Shown here: piece by piece, positions 45,897 through 55,185 of the stretch | Numbering within the stretch: position 1 is the stretch's first letter | Layout: each line of letters begins with the position of its first letter | Source of the DNA: Acinetobacter sp. NIPH 2699 | GTDB lineage: Bacteria > Pseudomonadota > Gammaproteobacteria > Pseudomonadales > Moraxellaceae | Direction: 5' to 3' | NCBI RefSeq assembly: GCF_022549355.1 | Contig: NZ_JAKZGL010000005.1 | Coordinates: 1 to 64,000, forward strand | Length of the DNA stretch: 64,000 nt | The notes under the pieces: model-generated | Database searches by the model: none | The model's input: the letters and a program-made list of their open reading frames with translations, nothing else | Told to the model about the DNA's origin: nothing | Made by a program: the position numbers and the translations under genes

Positions 45897-45947
45897 TGTT
45901 AATTTATCTTATATAATGTGATCAAATTTTTATCGGGGTTTGGTCAA

Positions 45948-48149
45948 TTGAAAAAGAATATCTTATTTCTATCTCTCATCGCTTTGCCTATGTTTGCCGT
46001 TGCTGAAGAAAATACGGTTTTACCAACTATTACGGTTAAAGCAGACTCACAAGAAACGGATGCGACAGGCAAACTTAAAAAAGATGCCAATCTTGGGATT
46101 CTGGGTGAGAAAGCTGTGTTGGATACGCCATTTAGTATTCAGTCTTATACGGAACAGGCGATTCAGGATAAACAGGCTGACTCAATCGCAGGAATTCTTA
46201 AAAATGATCCAAGTATTCGTACCACGACCAACAGTGGTCATCTAAACGAAAACTTTATGATTCGTGGTTTTGCCGTGACATGGGAAGATGCCAATATTAA
46301 TGGCTCTTATGGCATGTCACCAAGTGGACGTACACCGACTGATATTTTAGGTTCTGCCAGTGTACTAAAAGGTCCAAATGCATTGATTGCAGGCATGGCT
46401 CCTGGTGGTAGTATTGGTGGCGTGGTCATGGCAACGACCAAGCGTGCAGATAGAGATCTGACCCAAGTGTCTGCTATGTATGAAGATGGTGGCTACTACA
46501 AATCAGGTTTTGATATTGCCCGTCGTTTTGGTGAAAACAATGAATTTGGTGCACGTCTTAGTGCAACTTATGGGCAGGGTGAGCATATTGTTGATGGGTT
46601 AGACGATAAAAATACCGCAGCAGTCTTGGCGCTCGACTATACCACTGATCAAGCTAAAATCAATTTTGATGCTTATACCACGCGTGACAGCCGTGATGGT
46701 GGTTCACCTGCAATGATCGCTTTTTCGACCTTAGAACGTGTTCTGCCAGCACCAGACGGGAAACTTAATTATTTCCCGCATTTGAAGGGGATGCAAAGTG
46801 CCAATTATGTAGGTCTATCAGGTGAATATAAGCTTTTACCCAATTTAAAAGCATTTGCTGGTGTCGGTTTTAACGAACGAGAATACCGTGGACATTTGTT
46901 CGGTACTCGTATGATTGTACGTGACCTGCCTGCAAACTATTGTGGTCCTTTGACTGGTAATCAGTGCTTGGGCAATGCCAATCCTTTGATTGGTGCTAAT
47001 GGTGATGCATTAGCACAATATTATCGCGTGGGGTCGAAGGAAAATAATACGACTGTTAATGCTGGTTTTGAAGGTCAAATCTTTACAGGTGATATTTCAC
47101 ATACCTTAGCATTCCGTACTGATTACCTAAAGCGTAAATACAGTCAACATAAAGGACGTGGTGCGACAGAGGTTTATTTCCCAACCAATATTTATAATCC
47201 AAGCAGTGAAGGGCATATGCCAGAGACTTGGCCAGAGGTTGTCCCTTTTGCCGATGATGTTTATGTGAGTTATAGCCTGACCGATCAAATTTCCATGCTG
47301 GATGATAAATTACAGTTTATTTTAGGTGTACGTTATCAAGATATGGATTTAAAAGCGCTGACGACGAATACTAAACTGAGTGCTGATAAGGTATCGCCAA
47401 GCTTAGCTATTGTGGTGAAACCTTTTGGTGAAAATACTTCATTCTATGCCAGTTATGTCGAAGGTCTAGTTAAAGGCGCAACAGTGAGCGTTGCTACTGA
47501 TGCGAACTATAATAAAACCTTTGCACCATTTGAAAGTCAGCAATACGAAGTCGGTGCCAAATATCAAGGCGATCGCTGGTTACATACATTGGCGCTGTAT
47601 CAAATTAAAAAGCCAAGTACTTTGACGGATACAACCTATCGCGATCCAAATGATTCAACGATTACACAAATTACAACCGATGGTGCTAAAACAGAATCGA
47701 AAGGCATTGAATATGGTTTTTCAGGTAAAGTGACTGAAGACCTGATTGTTTATGGTAATCTGGCTTATATAGATACGGAATATAAGAAAGCGATTTTAAG
47801 TGGCGGAGTAGATGTATCTGGTAAAACCATTGAGGGTACGCCTGAATTTACCGCTGGTGTTGGTGTCGATTATACCTTGCCCTTCGTTGAAGGGTTGAGC
47901 GTGAATGCGTTTGTCACCTATGTCGATGAACAATATTTGACTGCTAATAATAGTTTAAAGTTACCTGATTATACGCTGGTGGATTTAGGTGCGAAGTACG
48001 CAACTAAACTCGGTGGTGTGAATACAACCTTCCGTGCCAATGTCGATAATGTTGCTGATAAGAAATATTGGGATGGCGTGTTCGCAAGTGGTTTTACCAC
48101 TGTGGGTGCAGGTCGTACCTATAAACTCGGTGTAAGTTTCGACTTCTAA
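45948..48149 (+). CDS. TonB-dependent siderophore receptor
   Basis: This outer-membrane receptor imports ferric siderophores with energy from TonB-ExbBD. I take the TTG at 45948 as start: it gives a clean signal peptide (KKNILFLSLIALPMFAVA then EENT), while the earlier GTG at 45918 directly abuts the -10 box TATAAT and would lie upstream of the transcript start. The frame then has 733 residues. The plug domain (about 40-170) contains LDTPFSIQSYTEQAI and SVLKGPNALIAGMAPGGSIG. The 22-strand barrel follows and ends in the aromatic F (YKLGVSFDF). The ligand cannot be told from sequence. A Fur-like box precedes it and a terminator follows. Confidence 0.92.
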   Translation: MKKNILFLSLIALPMFAVAEENTVLPTITVKADSQETDATGKLKKDANLGILGEKAVLDTPFSIQSYTEQAIQDKQADSIAGILKNDPSIRTTTNSGHLNENFMIRGFAVTWEDANINGSYGMSPSGRTPTDILGSASVLKGPNALIAGMAPGGSIGGVVMATTKRADRDLTQVSAMYEDGGYYKSGFDIARRFGENNEFGARLSATYGQGEHIVDGLDDKNTAAVLALDYTTDQAKINFDAYTTRDSRDGGSPAMIAFSTLERVLPAPDGKLNYFPHLKGMQSANYVGLSGEYKLLPNLKAFAGVGFNEREYRGHLFGTRMIVRDLPANYCGPLTGNQCLGNANPLIGANGDALAQYYRVGSKENNTTVNAGFEGQIFTGDISHTLAFRTDYLKRKYSQHKGRGATEVYFPTNIYNPSSEGHMPETWPEVVPFADDVYVSYSLTDQISMLDDKLQFILGVRYQDMDLKALTTNTKLSADKVSPSLAIVVKPFGENTSFYASYVEGLVKGATVSVATDANYNKTFAPFESQQYEVGAKYQGDRWLHTLALYQIKKPSTLTDTTYRDPNDSTITQITTDGAKTESKGIEYGFSGKVTEDLIVYGNLAYIDTEYKKAILSGGVDVSGKTIEGTPEFTAGVGVDYTLPFVEGLSVNAFVTYVDEQYLTANNSLKLPDYTLVDLGAKYATKLGGVNTTFRANVDNVADKKYWDGVFASGFTTVGAGRTYKLGVSFDF

Positions 48150-48161
48150 ACTTAAATGAAT

Positions 48162-48193
48162 AAAAAAACGCTTCCCATTGGAAGCGTTTTTTT
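48162..48193. terminator. Bidirectional terminator between receptor and LysR genes
   Basis: cgcttcc (48169-48175) and ggaagcg (48180-48186) pair perfectly between A and T tracts, serving both convergent genes. Confidence 0.9.
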
Positions 48194-48204
48194 ATTTAGA
48201 AGAA

Positions 48205-49089
48205 TTAAACCTGATCTTCACAAAATTGTAAAAAGGCTTTCAGTCCTGGTCCTTGATATTTTTGACGATGCACCAGCATGTAAAGTGGACGTGTTAATTG
48301 CCAATATGGCGTGTCTAAAATAATCAGTTGACCTTTTTCACGTAATGGTTCAATCGCAAGTTTAGAAATACACGACATCCCTAAACCACCTGCGACGATT
48401 TTTAAGATCGCTTCATTATGACCTAGAGTTAAACGAATATTGGCATCGGGTAAGTCTTGTAAGATTGCATTATCAAACACTTCACGTGTACCAGAACCCT
48501 CTTCACGTAAAATCCATTCGACATCAAGAAAATCTGCTGGCGTGATTGGTCGATCTAACTGTGCTAGTGGGTGATCAGGCGCACAGCACACAGCCAGTTC
48601 ATCATTCCGCCAATGAATACATTGGAGTGAGGGCAGGTGACAAGAACCTTCAATCAAAGCTAAATCGAGCTGAAACTGGTTCACAGCTTCAATCATTTGG
48701 CGTGTATTACCCACTTGTAGTTGTAGATGAGCTTGTGGGTGACGCTTTAAAAAATCTGCCATGAGATCAGGCATTAAATAATCACTGATTGTTAAGGTCG
48801 CACCTAAACGTAAATCAATGCTTTGTAATTCACCTTTGGCTGCTTGTTCAAAAGACTCGCAACGACCTAATATTTCTAAAGCTTGAGGAAGTAGAAATCT
48901 TCCTAAATCATTGAGTTGTAATCGTTTGCCTAAACGGTCAAATAACGGTGCGCCAAGACCATCTTCTAAATCAGCTAAAGCCATACTCGCCGCACTTTGT
49001 GTGAGTCGGACAGCATCACTCGCTTTGGTTACAGTTCCCTCTTGAGCGACCGCCACGAAAACTGCCAATTGGCGTAATGTCATGCGCAT
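48205..49089 (-). CDS. finR: LysR-family regulator, FinR-like
   Basis: This 294-residue regulator has an N-terminal winged helix (TLRQLAVFVAVAQEGTVTKA, then SQSAASMAL-type recognition helix) and a LysR substrate domain. It is divergent from fpr with a dyad between them. In Pseudomonas the LysR protein FinR controls the adjacent fprA under superoxide and iron stress. Same gene pair, same orientation, so I assign it by context; the symbol is tentative. Confidence 0.8.
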   Translation of the reverse strand: MRMTLRQLAVFVAVAQEGTVTKASDAVRLTQSAASMALADLEDGLGAPLFDRLGKRLQLNDLGRFLLPQALEILGRCESFEQAAKGELQSIDLRLGATLTISDYLMPDLMADFLKRHPQAHLQLQVGNTRQMIEAVNQFQLDLALIEGSCHLPSLQCIHWRNDELAVCCAPDHPLAQLDRPITPADFLDVEWILREEGSGTREVFDNAILQDLPDANIRLTLGHNEAILKIVAGGLGMSCISKLAIEPLREKGQLIILDTPYWQLTRPLYMLVHRQKYQGPGLKAFLQFCEDQV

Positions 49090-49111
49090 GTTAAAAGCCT
49101 TAACGTGTTGA

Positions 49112-49136
49112 GGGTCTTGTTATATTTAACAGACCC
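49112..49136. promoter_or_regulatory. Operator dyad between finR-like and fpr genes
   Basis: gggtct (49112-49117) and agaccc (49131-49136), with inner tgtta and taaca arms, form a near-perfect 25-bp inverted repeat in the divergent promoter region. This suits LysR-type binding and mutual control of both genes. Confidence 0.6.
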
Positions 49137-49201
49137 TAGAGTATTCATCAATAATCAGATCATGCTACCATGAGCGCACTGTTTCGTGCCACGTTCTCAT
49201 C

Positions 49202-49963
49202 ATGTCAATTGAAAAATTTAGCGTAGAAAAAGTTTTATCGGTACAGCGCTGGACCAGCAACCTTTTTAGTTTCACAATGACTCGACCAGCACACTTTAAA
49301 TTTACCGCAGGGCAGTTTGCTCGGATTGGTTTAATGGTCGGTGATGAGCTGGTGGTTCGTGCTTATTCAGTGGTGTCTTCGCCATATGATGAAACCTTAG
49401 AGTTCTTTTCGATTGTGGTACCCGATGGAGCATTCACGTCTAACCTACAACATCTACAAGTCGGCGATGAGCTTTATCTCGAAAAAATATCTTATGGATA
49501 TTTAACGCTGGCGCGCTATCAACAGCCGTTACCGCAAGATTTATGGTTGTTGGCAACAGGCACAGGTTTAGCACCGTTTCTTTCTATGTTGCAAGACTTT
49601 GAAACGTGGAAGAAATATCAGCAAATTACTTTGGTTTACAGTGTTCGAACGGCATCTGAGTTGGCGTATATCGAGCGCATTCAAGAGATTGCGGAATTGT
49701 TTGGTGAGGGACATTCGGGTTTTAAATTTGTGCCGATTATCACACGTGATCCAAATGCAGTTTTACATGATCGTTTGCCAGTACTGATTGCAAATGGTGA
49801 GTTAGAAAAGGCTGTAGGACTGTCATTCAATCCTGCCAGCAGCCATGTGATGTTATGTGGCAATCCACAAATGGTTGATGATACCAAAGAAGCATTAAAG
49901 CTGCGTGGTCTCACGATGAATCGACGTGGTGAAGGGAATATTGCAGTTGAAAACTATTGGTAA
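49202..49963 (+). CDS. fpr: Ferredoxin/flavodoxin-NADP+ reductase
   Basis: Fpr (253 residues) moves electrons between NADPH and ferredoxin or flavodoxin. The FAD motif RAYSVVSSPYDETLEFF (near residue 57), the NADP-binding GTGLAPFLSML (near 121) and the C-terminal VENYW are typical of bacterial FprA-type enzymes. It is divergently paired with a LysR gene. Confidence 0.94.
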   Translation: MSIEKFSVEKVLSVQRWTSNLFSFTMTRPAHFKFTAGQFARIGLMVGDELVVRAYSVVSSPYDETLEFFSIVVPDGAFTSNLQHLQVGDELYLEKISYGYLTLARYQQPLPQDLWLLATGTGLAPFLSMLQDFETWKKYQQITLVYSVRTASELAYIERIQEIAELFGEGHSGFKFVPIITRDPNAVLHDRLPVLIANGELEKAVGLSFNPASSHVMLCGNPQMVDDTKEALKLRGLTMNRRGEGNIAVENYW

Positions 49964-50064
49964 TGAGGAGCGATTGTAGCTCCGCAAGGGCGTTGTAGCG
50001 GCATAAGGTCGATTGACTCGGTGATGAATCTAAGCGAAGTAAGGTTAATTTCAATGGCTATGTT

Positions 50065-50487
50065 TTAATGAACAAACATATCCATAAATTCACGGATTTC
50101 TTGAATTGCAGTTTCAACATCTGTCGTGAGCCAAGTTGGTTCGAAAATCCCTGTATAATGTTCTAAACGATCTTGTGGTACAACCAAGCGAACAGGGCAA
50201 TCTTCTTCCAATAAACGCCAAGGTAAAATCGGAACTTCATTATCTAAAAAAGGCTGTATATTGCGAATATCAATAATCATTGCATTGATACAATCAGGCA
50301 ATGGCATCACAGAAAGTTCTTCTGTGCGACGACGAAAATATTCCAAATCTCCCCATTTCAGGATATAGCTCGGCTTATTGAACTCAATAATTCCAATCAA
50401 ATGTTCGTCGCGTGTGTGATGTAAAAAACACTGATGCGTAACATCGGTGTCTAACTCAAGAGAAACGCGCTTTTGGCTATAGGACAT
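50065..50487 (-). CDS. Hypothetical protein (140 aa)
   Basis: This is a soluble 140-residue protein with no signal peptide. Sequence such as GIIEFNKPSYILKWGDLEYF, MIIDIRNIQPF and CPVRLVVPQDRLEHYTGIF, then FEPTWLTTDVETAI suggests an alpha/beta fold similar to SpoIIAA-like/STAS proteins, but this is only an impression. It stands alone between fpr and a small membrane protein. Confidence 0.75.
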   Translation of the reverse strand: MSYSQKRVSLELDTDVTHQCFLHHTRDEHLIGIIEFNKPSYILKWGDLEYFRRRTEELSVMPLPDCINAMIIDIRNIQPFLDNEVPILPWRLLEEDCPVRLVVPQDRLEHYTGIFEPTWLTTDVETAIQEIREFMDMFVH

Positions 50488-50694
50488 AAAGCAGAATATT
50501 AAAGAGATGAGGGCGCTATTATAGCTTACTTTTATCGCATTCTAAAATCGCATATATTTTAAACAAAAGTGCAAACAATAAAAAGTAGTGTTATGCAAAC
50601 AAGACAACGATAGTCCGAAGTTTCTTCACACAATGCAACATTGGGTACTGCTAAGATAAAAGTCAAATAAGCAATAACAAGAGGGCTAGCTACG

Positions 50695-50895
50695 ATGCAT
50701 GATTTTAGTAAGCCAAAACCGCATGTAGAAAGTAAGGAAGATACAGCGCGGAAACGGAGACTCCCCGTCTATATGCTCATCATTGTTGGAATATTTCTGA
50801 TCGCGCTGCTTGTATTTATGCTCGCTGACCATTCAGCAAAACCAACAGCACAGGTGATCATGTCTCATTTGCAGACGTTGGTGCTGCATGCTTAG
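50695..50895 (+). CDS. Small single-span membrane protein (66 aa)
   Basis: This 66-residue protein has a charged N-terminus (about 24 residues), one membrane span (VYMLIIVGIFLIALLVFML) and a short tail. It is orphan in function. The start at 50695 follows GAGGGCTAG. Probably an envelope microprotein conserved in the genus. Confidence 0.7.
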   Translation: MHDFSKPKPHVESKEDTARKRRLPVYMLIIVGIFLIALLVFMLADHSAKPTAQVIMSHLQTLVLHA

Positions 50896-51129
50896 ACCAT
50901 CATTTAAGACCATATTCGATTGAATAATTGAGTAGCTAAGGCCCTTTGGTATAAATCAAGGGGCTTTTTGCAAACTCTTACATGTTTTTTGTTGTATTAG
51001 TGATGCGGTTGATTGATTGGGAAATAGACAAAAATTAAGGTTAAAGCATCCATAAATTATGTGCTTGCTCATTAAAGCGATCATGAGTGGATAGTACAGA
51101 ATGTAAAAACATGACATAAGGATAACAAC

Positions 51130-52692
51130 ATGAATGAATTTTTTAGAGACCCTTCCCAAAAAGGAGGGTTCGATGCAATGTATTATTGGGATCAGTTTCA
51201 GCCTATTTTAGCTGCAATTGCGATTCTGTTAATCGGGTGGATCATTGCATTGGTGATTGCAGCAGGTGTAAAGAAATTACTGCAAAAACTTGGTACCAAT
51301 AATAGATTGTCGTCTGCTACAGGTAGTACACCGAATATTGAGGGTATTGTTTCCAAGATTGTATTTTGGTTCATTATGATCCTTGCTGTTGTAGGGGCGT
51401 TAAACGTACTCAACATCAATAGTATCAGTGATCCATTTAGTAATATGGTGGGCAGTGTCTTACTGTTTATACCGCATCTTATCGCTGCGATTGTTGTTGG
51501 TGGACTGGGTTGGCTTATTGCCAGTTTAGTACGAACGGGCATCACACGTGTACTTGCACGAACTGAGCTTGATGAAAAGCTAAGTGGTGAAGTTGGTGTT
51601 GGTTCGCTCAGCAGCAACATTGGTGAAATTATATACTGGTTAATTTTATTACTCTTCTTACCAATTGTTTTATCTATTTTAGGTCTAACAGGTCTACTGA
51701 TTCCCGTGCAGAACATGGTGAACGAAGCAATTGCTTATTTACCAAGTTTGTTTATTACTGGTGTGATCATTTTTGTAGGCTATATCCTTGCAAAAATCGT
51801 TCGTGGAATTGTGGAAGGCTTGGTCAGCAGTGTGGGGCTACAAGCACAAGCTGAGAAGGTAGGATTATTTAAAAACTCTAGCGTTGGTAAATTTTTAGGC
51901 TCTTTTGTTTTTGCTGTGATAATGATTACGACATTGATCATTGCATTTGAGGCATTAGGGGTAGATGCAATTTCTCAACCTGCAACAGCAATGCTCAATG
52001 ACATTATGTTGGCAATACCACAAATCATTGCAGCGATATTGATTTTAATTGTTGCATACGTGGTTTCTCGTTTTGTCGGACGTTTAGTTGCTGAACTCAT
52101 TTCAGGGGCTGGTGTTGATGAAGTTCCAATGAAGCTGGATGTGCAGCGTTTCCTTGGACAAACACGTGTTTCTGATGTGGTTGGCTATTTGATCGTCTTC
52201 TTTACCATGTTATTTGCGGTATCAGAAGCTGCAAATCGACTTGGATTGGAACAGGTTAGTGTTCTGATTGCGATGTTCATCCAGTTTGGTGCAAGTATCT
52301 TGCTCGGTGCTGTGATTCTAGTGATTGGTTTCTGGCTAGCAAATGTCGTTGCAAATGTCGTGCAGCGTGGTGAATATAATTGTTCACGTTGGTTGGGTAC
52401 GCTGGTTCGTATCTTGATTATGGGCTTAGTCATTGCCATGGGCTTAAAAGCAATGGGTATTGCAGACTCGATTGTGAATTTGGCATTCGGTTTAACGCTT
52501 GGTTCGGTCGCTGTTGCATTTGCACTGGCATTTGGATTGGGTGGTCGTCAACCTGCTGAACGTTTACTGGGTGATTTGCTCGATAAAGCAAAAGCTGATG
52601 CGAAACAACCAAATCCTTTGCATAAAAACGAGACTGTTTCACCTAATACTGTTCAACCGACACCGCCATCTCCACCACATTCGGATGAATAG
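51130..52692 (+). CDS. Mechanosensitive-channel-like membrane protein with TM-helix repeats
   Basis: This 520-residue protein has about 11 membrane segments arranged as repeated units of the conserved TM-helix type (PF05552), for example ILAAIAILLIGWIIALVIAA, LPSLFITGVIIFVGYILAKI and IPQIIAAILILIVAYVVSRF. Glycine/alanine-rich last helices (LAFGLTLGSVAVAFALAFGL then GGRQPAERLLGD) resemble the pore helix of MscS-type channels, but the cytoplasmic beta domain is absent. A proline/threonine tail closes it. It is close to the CmpX/small-conductance group. Probably osmotic protection or membrane homeostasis. Confidence 0.8.
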   Translation: MNEFFRDPSQKGGFDAMYYWDQFQPILAAIAILLIGWIIALVIAAGVKKLLQKLGTNNRLSSATGSTPNIEGIVSKIVFWFIMILAVVGALNVLNINSISDPFSNMVGSVLLFIPHLIAAIVVGGLGWLIASLVRTGITRVLARTELDEKLSGEVGVGSLSSNIGEIIYWLILLLFLPIVLSILGLTGLLIPVQNMVNEAIAYLPSLFITGVIIFVGYILAKIVRGIVEGLVSSVGLQAQAEKVGLFKNSSVGKFLGSFVFAVIMITTLIIAFEALGVDAISQPATAMLNDIMLAIPQIIAAILILIVAYVVSRFVGRLVAELISGAGVDEVPMKLDVQRFLGQTRVSDVVGYLIVFFTMLFAVSEAANRLGLEQVSVLIAMFIQFGASILLGAVILVIGFWLANVVANVVQRGEYNCSRWLGTLVRILIMGLVIAMGLKAMGIADSIVNLAFGLTLGSVAVAFALAFGLGGRQPAERLLGDLLDKAKADAKQPNPLHKNETVSPNTVQPTPPSPPHSDE

Positions 52693-52723
52693 AAAAAATA
52701 ATCTTTGATTTTTTTTTCCAATT

Positions 52724-52751
52724 CGACCACTCTTATCGAGTGGTCGTTTTA
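52724..52751 (+). terminator. Terminator after the channel-like gene
   Basis: cgaccactc (52724-52732) and gagtggtcg (52738-52746) pair perfectly, followed by T residues. Confidence 0.9.
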
Positions 52752-52787
52752 CTTTTATATGAATAAAAAAATTTATAGGAGATTGAA

Positions 52788-52964
52788 ATGAAGAAGCCAA
52801 ATCGAGTATTCGCGCCGATTATTATTGCAGGGATCACTGTAGGTTTTTTGGCGAGTGCTTATAAATTTGTCTTTGCGAAATCAAATGCTGAAAAAGAACA
52901 ATCAAGCTCAAACGCACGCAAGGCATCTTCTTCAGAAGCAGAAAAGAGTTCCGAGCATCGTTGA
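52788..52964 (+). CDS. Small membrane-anchored protein (58 aa)
   Basis: A 58-codon frame starts at ATG 52788 behind a strong AGGAG site: MKKPNRVFAPIIIAGITVGF, then LASAYKFVFAKSNAEK and a Ser/Glu/Lys-rich tail ending in SEHR. One N-terminal membrane span (residues about 8-30) and a charged tail are seen. It is convergent with the next gene. Function unknown. Confidence 0.65.
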   Translation: MKKPNRVFAPIIIAGITVGFLASAYKFVFAKSNAEKEQSSSNARKASSSEAEKSSEHR

Positions 52965-52997
52965 AGTTCTGAGCCAGCTCTCGATTGATGTCGCGGT

Positions 52998-54194
52998 TTA
53001 GACAAATTGGGCGGCAGCTTGTGCTGATGACCATGCCCATTGGAAGTTATATCCACCTAAGTGTCCCGTTACATCAAGCACCTCACCAATAAAATATAAG
53101 CCCTTCTGTTTTTTACTTTCCATGGTTTTGGATGAGACTTCGCTGGTATCTACACCACCGAGGGTGACTTCGGCTGTGCGATAACCTTCAGTTCCAGAAG
53201 GTTTTACTGAAAATGCATGCAATTGTGTGGCGATGTGTTCAAGTTGTAGATCACTGAGATTGCCAATCGCAGTCTCGCTTTGCTCAGCCCAAATTAATTG
53301 TTGTAATTCGAGTACGATACTTTTGGCGGTAAATTCACTCAACAAAGTACGGAGCAGTACTTTGGGCTGTGTTTTTTTCTTTTCTTTAAAGAATTGAGCA
53401 AAATCTTGGCTTGGGAAAAAATCAATGTTGAAGCGTTCACCGACATGCCAGTAATTTGAAAGTTGTAATGCGCTTGGTCCACTTAAACCGCGATGGGTAA
53501 ACAGCAGTGCTTCCGTGAACTGATGGCGATCATTGCTTAAGCTTGCGTCTAATGCATTGCCGCTTAAGCGTGTAGTGACTTCTTTAAATTGATCTGAAAA
53601 AGTAAATGGAACTAAGCCTGCACGGGTTGGGAAGACATGATGACCGAATTGTTGTGCCAGCTCATAACCAAAACCTGAACCGCCTAAAGTGGGAATGGAT
53701 AATCCACCGGTGGCGACAACCAGTGATTCACATTGATAAGTCCCTTGGTTGGTTTCGATCATAAAACCTGATTGTTTTTGTGCTTTAACATGTTGCACTT
53801 CACAATGCGTTTCAATTTCGACGTGTTTGGTTTTTGCACATTCTGTGAGCAACATTTCCAAAATCTCTTTAGCACCTTTGGTGGTGAAAAGCTGTCCATG
53901 CTTACGTTCTTCATATTCGATGCCGTACTCACACACCAAACCGATGAAATCCCAATTGGTGTAGCGTGATAATGCAGAAATAACGAAGTGTGGATTTTCA
54001 GAAAGAAAGTTTTCAGGTTCAACATCGAGGTTGGTGAAGTTACATTTACCACCACCTGACATTAAAATCTTTTTACCGATCTTATTGGCTTTTTCGAGTA
54101 CCACAACCGAGCACCCACGTTTGCCTGCCTCAGCAGCCAACATCAAGCCCGATGCACCTGCACCTAAAACAACAACATCAACTTGATGAACCAT
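52998..54194 (-). CDS. BaiN/HI0933-family FAD-dependent oxidoreductase
   Basis: This 398-residue flavoprotein has the N-terminal dinucleotide fold VVVLGAGASGLMLAAEAGKR and the family signature GGGKCNFTNLDVEPENFLS. A C-terminal FAD segment, GLYFIGEVLDVTGHLGGYNF, closes the site. Family members such as YhiN/BaiN are cytosolic with poorly known substrates. The upstream gene encodes a PLP enzyme on the same strand, 53 bp away, possibly co-transcribed. Confidence 0.92.
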   Translation of the reverse strand: MVHQVDVVVLGAGASGLMLAAEAGKRGCSVVVLEKANKIGKKILMSGGGKCNFTNLDVEPENFLSENPHFVISALSRYTNWDFIGLVCEYGIEYEERKHGQLFTTKGAKEILEMLLTECAKTKHVEIETHCEVQHVKAQKQSGFMIETNQGTYQCESLVVATGGLSIPTLGGSGFGYELAQQFGHHVFPTRAGLVPFTFSDQFKEVTTRLSGNALDASLSNDRHQFTEALLFTHRGLSGPSALQLSNYWHVGERFNIDFFPSQDFAQFFKEKKKTQPKVLLRTLLSEFTAKSIVLELQQLIWAEQSETAIGNLSDLQLEHIATQLHAFSVKPSGTEGYRTAEVTLGGVDTSEVSSKTMESKKQKGLYFIGEVLDVTGHLGGYNFQWAWSSAQAAAQFV

Positions 54195-54247
54195 GAGGAT
54201 TACTCGGTAGACGAAAAGCGGGCAATTATAAAAGATTTAAGCGGCTT

Positions 54248-55120
54248 TTAGTATGTTTTAAGCTTGCCTTGTAAACCGCCTGTATGAATCACCAAAATTC
54301 GAGTATTTGCAGGGAAATAGTTTTGTTGAATTAAATCAAAAACTCCCATCATCATTTTAGCGGTATAGACCTGTTCTAGAGGGATGTCATATTGTTGTTC
54401 AAATTGCTGTATAAACTTCAGTAGTTCTGATGTGGTTTTGGCATAGCCGCCACAACAATAAGCATCTGTGAGCGACCAATTGTTTTTATCCGTCCATTTT
54501 TCAATATCTTGTTTCAGAAAATCGCCTTTTAATGCAGAAAAGCCTAAGACTTGTTGATGATCAGCACTGCTTTCGATGATGCCTGCAATTGTCCCACCTG
54601 TTCCAACTGCACAGCAAATCACATCATAATTTTCTAAGTCATCATCCGATAGAATTTCTTGAGTACCTTGAATGGCAAGCGCATTTGTTCCACCTTCAGG
54701 GATAATAAAAGCCTGTGGGTATTGCTGTTGTAACTGTTGCAGATACTCCGCTTCATGGCGCAGACGATATTCAGCTCGACTGACAAAATGCAGTTGCATA
54801 CCAAAATCGTGCGCCGTTTGTAGCGTTGGATTCAACGGTTGCGATGCTAATTCTTCGCCACGGATGATACCTATACTCTGAAAACCAAAATGCTGTGCTG
54901 CGTAAGCGGTTGCAGCGATATGATTTGAATATGCACCGCCAAAAGTAAGGACTTGAGTCAAGCCTTGTTGTTGAGCGACCAAAAAATTGTACTTAAGTTT
55001 AAAAAATTTATTGCCTGAAATCTGAGGATGGATTAGGTCTAAACGTTTTATTGTTAGTTGAACAGGATAGGGCAGTTCTAATGTTTGATAAGGTATGGGA
55101 AAAGCAATGTGATCAAACAT
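54248..55120 (-). CDS. D-cysteine desulfhydrase / ACC-deaminase-family PLP enzyme
   Basis: This 290-residue enzyme of the fold-type II PLP family has the cofactor lysine in SGNKFFKLKYN (near residue 39), the GGAYSNHIAATA motif and the phosphate loop VGTGGTIAG. Homologues cleave D-cysteine to pyruvate, sulfide and ammonia or act on 1-aminocyclopropane-1-carboxylate. It is somewhat shorter than DcyD (about 330), as is common in this subgroup. Substrate not certain. Confidence 0.85.
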   Translation of the reverse strand: MFDHIAFPIPYQTLELPYPVQLTIKRLDLIHPQISGNKFFKLKYNFLVAQQQGLTQVLTFGGAYSNHIAATAYAAQHFGFQSIGIIRGEELASQPLNPTLQTAHDFGMQLHFVSRAEYRLRHEAEYLQQLQQQYPQAFIIPEGGTNALAIQGTQEILSDDDLENYDVICCAVGTGGTIAGIIESSADHQQVLGFSALKGDFLKQDIEKWTDKNNWSLTDAYCCGGYAKTTSELLKFIQQFEQQYDIPLEQVYTAKMMMGVFDLIQQNYFPANTRILVIHTGGLQGKLKTY

Positions 55121-55185
55121 TTTAGTTAAAAAGAAATGAATTTGACCACATTGTAAATGGATTTGATTGAGAATGTCAGTATTGC

